Positions 20,566 through 33,615 of a DNA stretch of 64,000 nucleotides are shown one piece after another. The first letter of the stretch is position 1, and the number at the start of each line of letters is the position of its first letter. This DNA is from Apiosordaria backusii (lineage: Eukaryota > Ascomycota > Sordariomycetes > Sordariales > Lasiosphaeriaceae), in assembly GCA_030549205.1 (NCBI GenBank), contig JAUKTV010000012.1, positions 1,198,501 to 1,262,500 on the forward strand. The letters are read 5' to 3'. Made by a program: the position numbers and the translations under genes. A model generated the notes under the pieces. It saw nothing but the letters and a program-made list of their open reading frames with translations. It made no database searches and was not told the DNA's origin.

Positions 20566-23500
20566 GCGCGCGGCAGTGAGGACTTCCCTGATATCACCCA
20601 AACCCATTTCATCCTCTCACCCCCTCATTTCCCCGCATCTTTTCATGTCTCCTCCAATTCGACACACCACCATCACTGGGGAACCACTGGGCCGCGCAAG
20701 AATACCCCGGAGAAGATCGATCCCGGGGTTACACATTTCCAAGAAACGCTTGCCCTGCCCCCGGTGTCGCAGAGAGCACTGCCCAGTCTTCTAGGCTCAC
20801 TCGACTCTCAACTGATAATATCAAGATTGTACGATTTCCTGACATACAAAAAAAAGATGGTGTGATAATGTCGCATTGGACAGCTTGTGTCCTGCCAGAT
20901 AGCTAAAATCTCGATCCCTTCAATTAAATAAAAAAAAGTCTTGTGTGTTTGTCTGCCCGCAGGTGTGCCTTGAAAAGAGCAGCGCCAAACCAAGAGAGAG
21001 ACGTATCATAAAGAAAGGAGAGAGAGTAGATCTCCGGCATATCTCCTGCCTTTGCATGAGAATAGACCGAATGTATGCCCGCGGCACAGCTGATCCGTGG
21101 ATACTCCTGTACATACTCTCCTCACAGCACGTCAGGAGTGTGCATGCATGCTGTATCCATAATAAGTGTTTCGAATACCTTCTGGCAAAAAGTAAACTAC
21201 TGTACCCAACTCTCAAAAGACTCTGGAATCTTTGCGGGGTTATGGCGAGCAAAAAAGCCAATGTATCGTTACTATCAACTTAAATTGTCGCCTGTCAAAG
21301 GAACATCTGTCATGGATCATGAAAAAAGAGAGGTGAACTTGCTCGGATGGTCTCATTTTGACATGCAGAAGGTTGAGCTTTGGGAGACCTGCAGCGTGGG
21401 GGACCCGTCAAAGGTTCCATTTCTTCGCTTCTCTCAAGGTGTAATTTTTTGTCTCGGGCCAATCCAATGATCGTCTCTCGCTCTTCTGTTGCTCATCTCT
21501 ATTGATGAATCGCCTTCGTTAGGGTGGAGATGGCTGGCAGCGGAGTATGTCTTTGAGTCAATGACAGGTTTATTGAGACAAGTACTGCTGTGGCTTTTTA
21601 CAAATCATCTCCTGCATAGAGTGCAGGACGGGGACTCAATGGCATGATTGCTGGTCGAGAACACACTTGAGTGTCGTCTAGAAGAAAGAGCTGAGACTTT
21701 GGGAGTTTGTGTCAACTTCGGCACAATAACGTCCCGAGAAAAAAGAGAAGGCGAAAGACGGCGGACTTTTTTGGGCCAGTAGAAATTGCAGGTGGGACAC
21801 AGAAGGCTTGGATACGAAGCTGTTGAGGGCTCGTGCCAAAATATTGGAGGTCAATGCTGGAGAAAATCGGTTCAGATAATGCAGCCTGCCGGAATCGATG
21901 AGATGGCGAGATATTCGGGTCCTTGTTGTGCTGCACTGTATACTCGTACAGACAGACAGACCAGTCAAGGCGGCCCAGCGGCCTGTCACCGGAGGGGAAG
22001 GGCCGCCGCGGATGATCCCCATGCAGAGTACAGTCGAGGTTAAACAAAATACGCCCGTGTCTTTGTAACCTCTAAGAGGCACATGTTGAGTATCTGTGCT
22101 AAGAACCGCGTTGGGCAAGAGGATTGTGATTCAAGGTGATCAAGGCTTTACCATTTGATGATTATAGCTGAATCGGGGAGAGGATTACGGTCAGCTAGTT
22201 TCTCCATGTTGATGGAAGGCGGGGTATCACATCTGGGGAAAACAAGAACGTCGAGGCAGGTTTTGCGAGAGAGATGGATCGACTTTTGAGGTTATGCAAG
22301 TGGGACCACAATGTCTCGAAAATCTCCGTCAAAGCATGGCAGATGTCAAGCCATTGCACAATTGCTTTCTTCGCCGTTCACCCGTGGAAGGTCGGTGATT
22401 TGTTGTCGTGCGACGTGCCGGTGGTGGTGGCTGGTTGCTGTGGTCTGGAGAGTCAAAGTTGAGATGGTGGTGATGGTTGGGCATCCACAAGGTCCTCAGA
22501 CCCAATCTGCCCGCCTCAATTCGCTGCGCCGAGAACAGTTCGCTCCAACCCTCGACGGCACAAGATCGGGTTGCAACGGAGCAACTCTGTGAGTGGTCAA
22601 CCGCCAGCGAATCCCACGAACCAGCCCCGCATCTGATATCTGTGCCCAACGACATCTGTCAGTGAATCTCTCTAGCAGCCGCGGCAATGTGTTTGATCGA
22701 TATGCTGAGAGTGTCCAAGCAGCCGAGATTGGTAACACGGCATCGCAGCTTCACCGTCAGAGGCCGACAGATGGCCGGGCTGGGACGAGGCTGGCTGCCA
22801 TCGACGCTTCGATGGAGGCGCCACAGGCAACCATGGTACAACAAAGCAATCCGTTTTTAAATACCGAACTTGAACCCCCGCGCTCTCTAATGTCTTTCAA
22901 CGGCAGCGATATCGTCGTCGTCATGGTCTAGGCTCTGCGAAACGTCCGGAAGCGAGACGGGACCGGAGAGGTAGCCGTGCTGTGTATGATCCTGACAAAA
23001 AAAAATGTTGAAGCTCAGGACCCCTTTACAGCCGCCGACATGCATTACCGCAGTGCCGAATTGCATGAGAGGGCGTTTGGGCTGGAAGCAGGGCCTGCCA
23101 TGATATCATGGCACATGGATAGTGTCCCCTCTAGTGTGTCCTGTGTGCTGTGCTGTGCATCGCCGGAGATTATTCAGCTCGAAGGCTAGCCATCGGGTGA
23201 CTGCTGGTGACTTGGGGGATGCCCTTTTGGCAAGACAGCCGGTGTCGAGCGAGGTAACCTTATCTGTGGCACCTTATACTGTACTGGGTAATGATGGAAA
23301 TCTTGGAGTGAATTGTTGGACACGCTAGAGGAGCAGCGCCTCCGGGCCCCGGCCGATTGCTGAATCATGACATTCTGTCTCAGGCGGCGGGTTGCGGGGC
23401 ATGATCTCCATGTCTGATCTGAGGATCTGATTGTTTTCCATTTGGCTTCTCCCGATCATCGACGAATGATGAGTGTCTCTCTAGAGATGAGATGAGCGGA

Positions 23501-24743
23501 ATCCGAGAGCACAGACCAGGGCAATGGCACCAGGGCATTGAACGGAAAGTTCTTCAGCTTGTGCACAGGCCATGTTGTGATCCAAGTCAAGGACCCTGAC
23601 GACTTCACCACTCCGGAGGTCCACGGGTGTAGTGTATCCATCGAATACTCGCATGTCTCTTGCAGGCTTAGATCAAGATGTCGATGCACGCCAGAGACGA
23701 GGAAAAGCAACTAGCGGCACCAGCCCGGGCCTTTTCTGATTGCCTGTGACATGGAAAGTGGGAGGAGGCTCGGGGGATCGCCTGCGCCAAGTGATGGTGT
23801 CGATATATCGTTGACCAACCTTGATAGCCACCTCGTAAGCTGTCAACAATGCGGGGAAGGGACGGCGAGGGCAACCCCACGACACGGATGCACTTGACGC
23901 GCTCTTGCTCCGTGTTCATTCGCATCCCACTCGAAAATATGCACATGTGGAGGAAGCTGGACATCTTGGCCCACCACAGTCAATGTAACAGTACATGTAC
24001 CCCCAAACTTTTTTCCTTGTCGTCTTGCCGCTAGCAGCTAGCCTCGTTGTATTCCCATCACTTGTCCTGTCACCTCTCACTCCTCTCACCGCAACCCCCT
24101 GCCGGCTCACTCTCGAGTAGAGAAACACATTGTGGAAAAGCCGAGATCCAATGCGCCTACTCCCCTCCACCAGACCCTGTACCCTACCCAACATGGGTTG
24201 GTGTGCGCCGTGTGCGTTACGTTGAAGTTTGGTGGGCGCGGCGGGATTTCGCGAACGATGGCTCCATGTGCTCACTTCTCCTCCATCTCCTCCATGTCCT
24301 CTCTCCTCTCTTTCAGAGTATCTACCGGTATCTGCTACCTGTCCGCCACACCGTCCCAATCAAGCGCTGCGCAGCAAAAGCAAATAAGACACTGCGCTCA
24401 ACCTGCCACCTGAACCCCCCCTGCCCCCTCTCTGCGACACCTTCACTCCATCCTCTTCGAGCCTTTCCAGCCCTCCTCCCGGGTGTACATCGGTACACTC
24501 TGTCTCTCTCTCTACCTTCTCCCGGCGTATCTTGATCGACGAGCCAACCAAGGCTGAGGAGTGTCACCCTGACCCAAAGCGGCTCTCTCGCTGTCTCACC
24601 CCCCTCCCAGCCCATCCCGTTCCCCAGTCATTCCTCTTTCCTCCCCTCTGCCTGCTTCACCGTTGGTATTTTGTCGCTTTAAGAACCACGGCGCCTCATC
24701 CCTTATCCCCTGCAGACAGCACCCCTTGTTCTTCCCCGTGGGC

Positions 24744-24827
24744 ATGGTGTCGTTATTGACGAGCTATGAGTCGTTCCCTTCCAGTCGTGTCCAGCGACGG
24801 AAACTTGCGTTGGTCAGACAGCCATAG
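24744..24827 (+). promoter_or_regulatory. overlapping upstream ORF of the Zn2Cys6 gene
   Basis: An ATG at 24744 opens a 27-codon frame that passes out of frame across the main ATG (24766) and stops at 24825..24827, one base before the next in-frame ATG of the main gene (24829, Met22). If the transcript starts upstream of it, ribosomes would be diverted from Met1 and could reinitiate at Met22. The transcript start is not known. Confidence 0.4.
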
Positions 24828-27246
24828 CATGGACTCAGATGAGATCCCTCATGTTGGCTTGCCTTCCCCCTGGTTGGACTCCCTCTCGGCAGGCTCCAAC
24901 TCTCTGTCTACGTCGTCGTCGACTTTGAGCTTCGCCCGTACGGGCCAGCTCTCGCCCCAGCTGTCGCCCATCAGCACTGGCATGGCAATGTCATGCGGAG
25001 CCACTGACAGCTCCTCCTGCCTCGCGTCGCCTTCCCTCTCGCCCCCCACTGCTGCCATGAACACCCACTCGCTGTCCTCGTCAGCCTCGACGGAATCATC
25101 ATGGACCCTCGGTTACTCAGGCTCGGGCTCGGACGAGGCTCATGAGCACGAGCAGCTTCCGCGAGGCGCCATGAGCCATCACCATGATTTTCACCATGAA
25201 CATATGCCCTGGGAGCAAGATGACTCGGATGACTTGATGACGGTTCCAAAACTGGAGCCCTTGGACGATGATGGGTTCTGTATGGACGACTTGAGGGAAG
25301 CCCCCGACACTCCCATTGGAGGAGTTGCGCATGCCCTGGGGCTTGGCCAACCAAAGCCAAAACGCCCCAGAGGTCGCCCTCGGAAGCACCCCCTCACGCC
25401 GAATCTGACTGCCAGCAAAGTCACCAAGGGTCGCACAAAGACTGGTTGTCTCACATGCAGGAAGCGAAAGAAGAAGTGCGATGAGGCCAAACCGCGATGT
25501 AAGTCAAGGATTATTTGGCTTCTGAGTCCGGTCTAATGCGGGAACAGGCATGAACTGCGAAAAGAATGCTGTCGTGTGCGAAGGCTATCCGGAAAAACAA
25601 ATCTGGAAGAGCGGCAAAGAGAGGGCCGAAGAAGGTAGGCAGACGCTCCTCACTCTGACCCATGTTGTCAGTTCTAACTATTGGTCTTAGAACGTCTCAA
25701 GTCGCACAGCGTCATGTCCATCACGATGCAGCCCATCTTTCACGGGCTGGAAACCGTCGAAGACATGATATTCTGGAAGCACTACAATGAGCACCTCAGC
25801 GCCGTGCTCACCGTCGAGGGCGAACACAAAAACGCCTTCAAGGATATGATGGTACCCATTGCGGTCAAACACCAGGGTCTTATGCATTCCATCCTGTCTC
25901 TGGCAAGCAAGCACATCGATTTCGACACGCCCTACGGATCCAATATCTTGCGAAACAACCCCTCCACCACCTTGGGTGCCATTCGAGAACGCTCCATCTT
26001 CCACCATGACCAAGCAAGGCAGAAGTTTTTTGAGGACGTCGAGTTTAGCAAAGGGAAGCCCTGCACAGATGACGAGATCCTGGTGTCTGCCCGTTATGGC
26101 CAGATGCTTTGTTTCCTTCTGGAAGCATTGGCCGAGGGCAACCCCCGCGGCGAGCACCGCGTCCACCTGTCGGCATATCGCAGCCTCATTGCAAGCTCGC
26201 CGCCTGGAGATTCGGCCTTCTTGTCATTCATCGCCGAGTTCTTCCAATACCACATTTTTGCCGACGAATTGATCCACTCGGCTGACAAGTCTGGCTACCG
26301 CTCCATGTCGAATGCTCAAGAGCTGCCGCCGGTTCCCAACATCCACCCGCCCCGACTACTGGGTGTCGCTGACGGCCTGCTCGAACATATTATACCCATC
26401 ACCGCCATTAGAAACTCGATCCGGCGTAACATGGCTGCCCACGAGCCGGTCATCGTGGATTACATGAGTCTTTACCGAGCAGCCGAAATCGATGCCGCCA
26501 TTCGAGAATGGGCTCCTCAGCTTCCCCCTGGAGACAACCGCGGCAACGTCGGACTTCTTTACAAGCACATGATGCAGATCTATCTCATCCGAACCATTTG
26601 GCCTCCGGTCCCGTCATCGCCTACGCCCACAGCCGCCTCCGTGTCCTCGTTCTCCCATTTCCGCAGCTCACCGTCTATCAGCCGGCCGACCTCCTCGGTA
26701 GTCAACACCCCGCCGCAGTCCGCCTCCACCAGCTGTGCCTCGTCGCCTAAGTTGGGTGTCTCTCACCACTTCTCGATGCACGAGCCGAACCCCTACCAAG
26801 GAAAGCGCACCAATGCACCGACAACCTCAACTTCGACAGTATCGCCAATCCGTAGAAACAGCGGCAACGTAGCCTCCTCGTCAGCCGAAAACCGACTCGA
26901 CTCGCCCCCTCCCATCCGCCAACCTGTATCCCACGACGACCGCATCACCCGCGCGGTCGAGGAGTCCCTCGATATTCTCGATACATTTAAACCCAGCGAC
27001 CCCTCCCAGACGCTCTTGTTGCTTCCCTGCTTCGTCATCGGCACCGTGTGCTTCAAGCCGCGGCAGCAGGAGCGGATTCGGGCTGCGATCAGGTCCGTCA
27101 GGGGATACACGGGGCTGAGAAACGCAGACAGAGTTGTCCAGGTGCTGGAGGAGGTCTGGCGTTTGATGGAGTTGGGTGAGTGGGTGCAGGTGTGGGACTG
27201 GGGACGGGTGGCAAAGGAGATGGGGTTGGATTTTATTCCTGCTTGA
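24766..27246 (+). CDS. Zn(II)2Cys6 transcription factor with AT-hook-like motif
   Basis: 791-aa nuclear regulator. Exons are 24766..25498, 25548..25634 and 25691..27246. The introns are 25499..25547 (GTAAGT/CAG), which splits the fourth Cys codon of the zinc cluster, and 25635..25690 (GTAGGC/TTAG). The Ser/Pro-rich N-terminus (1-190) has the acidic block DDSDDLMTVPKLEPLDDD, which could activate transcription. KRPRGRPRKHPL at about 198-210 is an AT-hook-like element. The binuclear cluster at about 226-259 is C-x2-C-x6-C-x6-C-x2-C-x6-C once spliced (CLTC, KKC, PRC, MNC, VVC). The long C-terminal part from about residue 300 resembles the Fungal_trans_2 type of regulatory domain (LMHSILSLASKHI), with a Ser/Thr/Pro-rich loop near 590-690. 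Target genes are unknown. It is convergent with the AAA ATPase gene. Confidence 0.88.
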
Positions 27247-28394
27247 TTTCTTCCTCTTGGTTGATTGTTTGCTTGCAGTTTCTTGTTTGTTTGTTCGGAT
27301 TTTGACATTTGTCGGGTCCTTTTTTTTGTTCCCCATCTCTCGCTTGATGTCCTTTGGCTTCTTTCTCATGGTCAGAGAAAATATACCCCCACCATAAAGC
27401 AGTCTCTTGTTTTTTGTCATTTGTCATTATCATTTATCACATCCTGTATTTTCCTCTCTTTGTCATCTGCTGTGTTTCTTCTTTTCTTGTCATCACTACC
27501 TATCTAACCCCCCGTTCCAGTGAACGGGGGACGACAAAAAGTCTACTGTTCTGTATCATCCTGTCTGTTTTTGCTTCTTGCTTTGGTCGCTCAAACAACA
27601 ACACACACAAGAAACGCTGAAGCATATCATTCAACAATAAGGAAAAAAAAAAAGGAAAGGCAACGAGAAAAAAGATTACGTTTACAACACACTGGTGGGA
27701 GTTAGGGGGGCTTGGGGGCTCTGGGGTCGGGAATGGGTTGGGATGGGTTGGGTCAGGGGGCTGGTTACAGGCGGCATATGGAACGGAGTAAGTGTAGGTG
27801 TTGGGGTTTATGGGAAGAGAGACAGGTCAAAGAAGTTGGGGGTTTGCGCAGGGCAGGGGATAGGGTGGTCTTGGGTGGAGTTGCATATTACGGTCGTTAT
27901 TTGGAATTTTATCTGTTCATTTCGGGGGAAACTGGAGTTGGAACATAAGGCGTGTGAGTCTGGTGCATGTACTTGGGGAGGGGGAGCTTGGGGGTTTACA
28001 TAGGTTAAGGTATACAAGGGCATGTAAGTGGAAAACATTGGGGGACGGTAATTAGGTATTTGGCGTATTTTTTCTGTATGGAATTTACACACACACTATC
28101 ACTTTCGTTAAACTTCGCGCACCTTTTTTCCCCTCTTGGTGACAGATGTGGACTTGATGGTTTTGAAAATGACTTTGTAAACCCCAGAACAATATGCTTT
28201 TCTTGGGGCCAAAGACGCCAGAATATTTTCAGGTATACATACATGGATGCTGGTGGGGGGTTATACCGTACACAAAACTTTTCCCCCCTTCTTGACCAAC
28301 CAACCAATAGATCTCTAATGCTCCGGCTGATGCTTGCTTGTTTATGTACAAAGGATCTTCCCCTCTCTCCTTTCTTTCCTCCCATTACTACAAC
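27247..28394. other. convergent intergenic region
   Basis: 1.15 kb between the stops of the Zn2Cys6 gene (+) and the AAA ATPase gene (-). T-rich, then A-rich, then G-rich low-complexity tracts (27300..27660, 27695..27860) fit two 3' UTRs. No gene supported. Confidence 0.45.
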
Positions 28395-30507
28395 TCAGTC
28401 CTCGTTGTCATCATCATCATCATCCCCTACATCAGTAACATCCCTCTTCCTCCCCTCCTGCTTCAGACTAACCTCCACCCCGCCAAAACTCTTCCTAATC
28501 TCATATTTGCCCCCCCAAACCAAATCCTTGGCCACCAGCTCCCTGGTGCGTCCCAAGCTCTCAATCGCAGCAATCCGATCAATCGTCGCCTGGAGGTGCT
28601 CCCTAAACCCAGGCTGGCTGACAATCTCCTTAAACGCGATATGCATCGGCACGCTGCTCGCCCTCACCTCCGCCTGGGACGTTATCGAAAAAAGATTTAA
28701 CCTGTCCAGCGCCCTGACAAAGTCCGCCCTCGTCATGATCTCCTGCGCAATATGCAGCGGGTAGCTCGGCAGCAAATGGCCCCTTTCCGGATCATACGTC
28801 TTTTCCATTTCCTCTTCCTTATCCACCAGCGCAGTAGCAAGCACCACCGCGGCGGCAGCCCACTTTTGCTGGTCCATCACGTCGTCGTCCATCTCCTCGC
28901 CCAAGATCCAGCACTGGTTCAGAAACCAAGTCTTTTCCACGCGCTTGATCTCCTCGCACGTGGCGAGCATGTCTTGGGATTTGGCTACCCGGTTGAGGAA
29001 GTTTAAGCGGCCGCCGACGCGGTCGTAGATTTCCTCTAGGATCTCGCTCGAGGGCTGCTCGGCGAAATACCGGCGGCGGTAGTTCTTGAGCGCGGCGATG
29101 GCTTGCTGCTTGGGGAGGTCGACGACCGTCAAGACCGCCATGCGGGTGGAGAGTTGTTTCAGGCGTTCGTAGACCCAGTAGTCGTCGGAATTAAAAACCA
29201 TGGTTACGAGGTTCGACGCCGCCCATGCTTCTGCGCGCTGTTGCAACAATTCAATGAGGTCCTTGCCGTCTTCGTCGTCGCGGATGAGGTGCATCTGGTT
29301 GATTATTATCACCAACGGCTTGCCCACCCTCGCGCGGCGTGTAAGTGCGACCTTTTCGACCTTGTTGAGCGCGCGTTCGATATCAAGCAACGCGGTGGTG
29401 TCCCTCGGCCCTCGCTCGGAGAAGTAACTCCCCATGTAATCCTCATGGAATTCATAGTCCAGCGCTTTCCCCAGGCGGATGCGAAAGATTTCGAGGTCGG
29501 CGTGGGCTTCAAACATGGCTACCCCGTCCCCGTCGATTTTTCGCATGGCCTCGAGGAGCATGGAGGATTTGCCTGTGCCCTTTTCGCCGATGAAGAGGTG
29601 GTAGTGGCCTACCTCACGGCCGGCGACGATGTGGTCGACGATGGACTGCTCCGGGCGCTCGATCCAGTGGGTGGCCGCGGCGGTTTTGGACAGCGGCAGG
29701 TCTTTGCCGATGGCGGCGAGGTCGAGGACGGGGTCGCCGGGTTCGAAGGCGTTGGACATTTTCTTGAGGACGAAGTACTTGTAGGATTTGTGGTAGGTGT
29801 AGGCTGCGAGGGCGAAGCCGCTTCCCAGAACGAGGATGGAGGCTAGGGAGGTGGCGGCGGATTCGAGCATTTTGTACCAGATGGAGGGTTCATGGCGGTG
29901 GTCGTCGTCTGGGGGGTGACTGAGTTAGCTTTGATGTGGTATGACATGGTATCTATGTTGATAGCCTTGAGAGGCGGGGAGATGTTGCAAGTGTAAGTGG
30001 CAGCCTTGTGGGCAGAGATGTCAGATTAAGGTGGATGGACCCCTGCACTGCACTCCTCGACCCCCTGAATGTTGCGTCATCTTGATCGGCAGATGAAGCT
30101 CATCCCAAACTGTTGGGTTCCTGCAGTGTCTGGTGTTACCGTCTCCCAATTCAATTGAATCAATTGGGTCTGTGGTGACAGGGCGCAGTATGCAAATCCA
30201 GTAGCGAAAGTGTAGGTCCCAATCGCAAGAAACAAAACCAAAAAAAAAAAAAAATAAACGGAAAAGAAAGGAAGCACCTACCATCGCACTTGTCCTTGTC
30301 CTTCGAATAATGCCTCCTTTCTTGTCGTGGTCCAGATTGTGGCGCCCAATGTATCCTCCTCAACGTCGTCGGTGGTGGTGCGCTTCTTTCATTTGGTATC
30401 CTTGGCCCGCGTGCCCAAAGCCCCCTTTGCGCGGCCACTGCTGCTGCTGCCCCATATCCCGAATATCCATGGGATGCCAACCGGCACCCCGCTCGTATTA
30501 AACCCAT
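28395..30507 (-). CDS. mitochondrial AAA-type ATPase with membrane anchor
   Basis: 579 aa. Exon 1 is 30507..30282, the intron 30281..29909 (373 nt, long for this genome; GTAGGT donor, GCTAAC branch 18 nt before a C-rich CAG) and exon 2 is 29908..28395. Exon 1 is an Arg/Ala-rich, acid-free presequence ending RRHYSKDKDK, typical of mitochondrial import. A hydrophobic segment at about 96-114 suggests an inner-membrane anchor. The Walker A loop GEKGTGKSS is at 183-191. The Walker B position reads LVIIINQMH, so the usual Asp-Glu pair is Asn-Gln. The following FNSDDYWVYERLK and a C-terminal winged-helix-like part match the fungal family annotated as AAA protein with C-terminal winged helix. An acidic tail of eight Asp/Glu ends the protein. 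The exact role is unknown. The splice is inferred from phase and signals, not transcript data. Confidence 0.8.
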
Positions 30508-33500
30508 AAGTTGGCGACTGTTTGGTGCCTCCCTCCGTGTGGTGTATTAAGATTTAGAAGAGAAATAGAAGCTGAGAAGATGTCAAGAAACGAAAAGGCG
30601 GAGTCGTTATGTATCAACACCCAAGCAACAGCCCAAATGAAAAAAAGTGGCGGTTACCTCACACCAGGGTGTTGGGTTGTTGCTAGCTGCAAAAAACGAT
30701 AGCGCCCAGCTAGACTAGGATGAAGCTACCGGCGGAATGGGAGAGGTGTTGAGTTGATGTGAATCGGAAAATGTGGCTGTACCAATAGAGGGTTGTGAGC
30801 GAGTGACTTTGATGATGAAGAGAGACCAAGGTGACACCAAAAAAAAACGGGAAAATGGAGTTCAACGAGTGGAAAGGGACCCCCCAATTGCGGGATCGCC
30901 AAGAATAAAAAAAAGAAGCAGAAGAAAACAAAGCCAATTGTTGGTCTCCAACAAGGGATCTCGTGAGTTTGTGATGTGTTGTTTGTCTCTTCAGAAAAGA
31001 GGGAGAGGAAAAAAGAAAGGGGAGCGAGCACGCGGGACAACCTAAGGAACGGAGATGCGATCTTCGGGAGTGACATACATCAATCAGGGCAGGCCAAAAA
31101 GTCGCGTTGGCTCTCCCGGCAGGCCCAGAGGAGACCGCGAAACACAGCGCCTGAAACTTGGGCGCCGTTCCCAGAAATAGTGTAGCGGTCGCTGGTTTGG
31201 CGGGCCAGATAACCACAAGCTCACCCAAGCTCGAACCAAGCTCAGCTGAGAGGGTTGTGAGATTGACAGGGACACTGTGCTTGGCATGCGGGGGATCCAT
31301 TTTTTGGTGCTTGTGCTTGTGGGAGGCCGCACCCACGTGGGTTTAGAATGGTGCTGCTGAAAGATGCTGGCACTGCCAAACAGCTGGCTGTCAGTCGTCA
31401 GATTTACCTTACCCCTGAGCCCCTGAATTCAACGACATCTGGCCATGGCTGCAGTGAGAACATGAGTAAAGAATTCATATTGTGATGGTATTTTCTGGGA
31501 GAAGTCATTCTGTGGCGTTTCTCTGGCTGATAATGAGTGTTGAACTGGCGGGAACTGCAGAACTCAAGTCACAAGACGAGCCTGCAGCTGGACCTTCTCA
31601 TCTGATAGAGATGAAATTACTTGCTCCCACCCGCCCAAAAAAATGGCTCGATGACGTCTTTTACAGTGTCACAGCCTGCAAACACTCGGATTCTTCTCAT
31701 TCTCATGCCTTCCTAAAGTGTGTCCCCTGACTCCGTGGCGGAATCCTCAGGCATCGTCAGGCAGGCAGCAAATCTCGAGCCAACACGCTCCCAAGCTTGA
31801 GAGGCCATGAACCGCCTCCATAACCGCAAATACTGGATTGCACTGCACATAGATATCTCCATTTCTGAGCACAGAATTTTGTTAAAATACTACACTACCA
31901 GTTGCTCTTGCCATTGCCAAAGGACGCGTAGACTGGCTGCTCGCTCCTTCCAATCGCGAGGATTGATGGCCGCACACTTGTAAATAGCACAAAAGAAACC
32001 TATTATCCCGATGTTCAAAATCAACAATAGAAAGTACCATCTGAATAACGTGCCTGTGCGCCTGCCCACGGTGGTGCAGGTCTTTCCAGGACTCATAACA
32101 GAATTATTTAGGACTTCTGCTCTCAGTTTTCCTCCTTAAACCCACCGATCGATACACCTACGCTCGTCGCCGTTTTCCAGCTCCCAACACCTGCGCACGG
32201 CTTGTAGCTTTGATCAGCAACAAAAGAAGAACGGTATGTTGGACTTTCTATCTTTTATTCTCTTTCCCCGCTGCCAGCGTCAGCAGATCGCCTTCACGGT
32301 GTGGTGGCCGCCGGCTCGCAAGTGCGTGCTGCAGGGCGGCCCTCTCCGTGAGAAAATCGGTCCCTCAGGCGTGTTTGTTTTGGTGTAAATTGTGGGCGCC
32401 TTTTTCGAAAGGGTGGTGCGGACGATTTACTCCGGGGTTTGGCGGGTTGGCCTGATATTTCAGACATTGAGATCTAGTAGTGCTAGACTTTATGTGTGTG
32501 CATAGGGTGACAGGCTGTGCAAGTGCCCAAAGTCTCTCGAGTTGCTCAAGTTACTCTGGCAACTTCTGCTTGCTTGTATACCCCTTTTTCCTCCACAATC
32601 TCATCTTCTCGGTTACCTTCTTATTCTTTTATACACACCTCGTTTCACTTCAAGATGAGCACAACCACATACCTCCTATCCTAGCTTCCTATGTCACCAA
32701 CCCCAGCTTTTTCCCTATTCTATCCCAGCTTTTTCTTCATCCTATCCCAGCTTCTTCATGTCCTAGCTTCTCTGTTTATTTTTATCTACCTTTCTCACAC
32801 CGTACACATCCCCTTTATTTCTTTACTTACACTCTTATCTCCTCGGTTACCTTCTTATTCACTTATACACACCTCTTTTTATTTCAAGATGAACACAACC
32901 ACATATCTCCAATACCAGCTTCTCATGTCACCAACCCCAGCTTTTTCCTCAATCTTTCCCAGCTTGATTGTTCATTTTTCTACCCCTTTACACTCCCCTT
33001 ACCTATTTATTTACTTGTACTTTTATTTTCTCAATTACCATCTCATTCACTTGTACACACTTCTTTTGACTTTAAAGAAATCACAACCATCACACCTCCT
33101 ATTCCAACTTCTCACATCATCAACGCTAACCTTACCTCAACTTTCTATGGGCGCTATATAAGCTCTATACCGACATATTTTGTCCTCATCCGGGATTCAC
33201 AATGACACCTTTCTTTCCTATAGTACCTTCCTTACATTAAGATGAACGCAACAACCACACTTCCTACCCCAACACTCCTATTACAACCCCAAGCCTTTAA
33301 TGGGCTCTATCCAAGCTCTACAATGACACCTTGCTTTCTTATTCTAGCTGTTCACTTCCCCTACCCCAGTCCTCAACCTTCCACCATCCTTCTTCTTTCA
33401 CAGTCACAAAGGCCACACCCTCATTTCAAAACTACACAACTACTTCACCCAGTATCGTTTAGTCACAGTCTGAAGCCTATCAATATGGACTTCAATTAAC

Positions 33501-33615
33501 AAAACCCCTCAAGATTTACACTCCCACCTGTCCATCCTTTCTCCAAGTTCACTCTCGCTCCAACTTCCAAACCCGATGATGGTCTCCAAAAGCTGACGTG
33601 ATCGTAGCGTTCAAG
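30508..33615. other. 3.1-kb intergenic region
   Basis: Divergent spacer between the AAA ATPase gene (-) and the proline-rich gene (+). It includes A-rich tracts near 30.84-30.92 kb and decayed pyrimidine-rich tandem repeats at 32.6-33.3 kb. A 68-codon minus-strand frame at 31890..32096 with one hydrophobic stretch is not enough to call a gene. Confidence 0.45.
32609..33295 (+). repeat. decayed pyrimidine-rich tandem repeat, period about 200-240 bp
   Basis: The word series CTCGGTTACCTTCTTATTC, TATACACACCTC, TTTCAAGATGARCACAACC and CATGTCACCAACCCCAGC occurs at about 32612, 32850 and, more diverged, 33035, with a remnant (AAGATGAACGCAACAACCAC) at 33239. A plus-strand frame (32480..33205) stays open through it and shows the same periodicity in translation, but its composition is low complexity and no conserved domain is visible. 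Confidence 0.6.

Larger units (their letters stand above)
16400..24765. other. 8.4-kb gene-poor region upstream of a Zn2Cys6 regulator
   Basis: No open frame here shows family motifs, codon bias or splice structure. The stretch holds the tRNA-like relic (16.7 kb), degenerate short repeats (19.1-19.35 kb), a GC-rich tract (19.45-19.6 kb), microsatellites (19.6 and 20.5 kb) and, from about 24.05 kb, a C/T-rich leader-like segment running into the transcription factor start. Long upstream regions are common for developmental regulators in ascomycetes; whether this one is regulatory is inference. Confidence 0.5.

Noticed and set aside
28060..28764. 234-codon plus-strand frame
   Set aside because: Antisense shadow of the AAA ATPase gene and its 3' flank.
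31890..32096. 68-codon minus-strand frame with a possible membrane helix
   Set aside because: Short, isolated, no family resemblance and no promoter or splice signals; could be revisited with transcript data.
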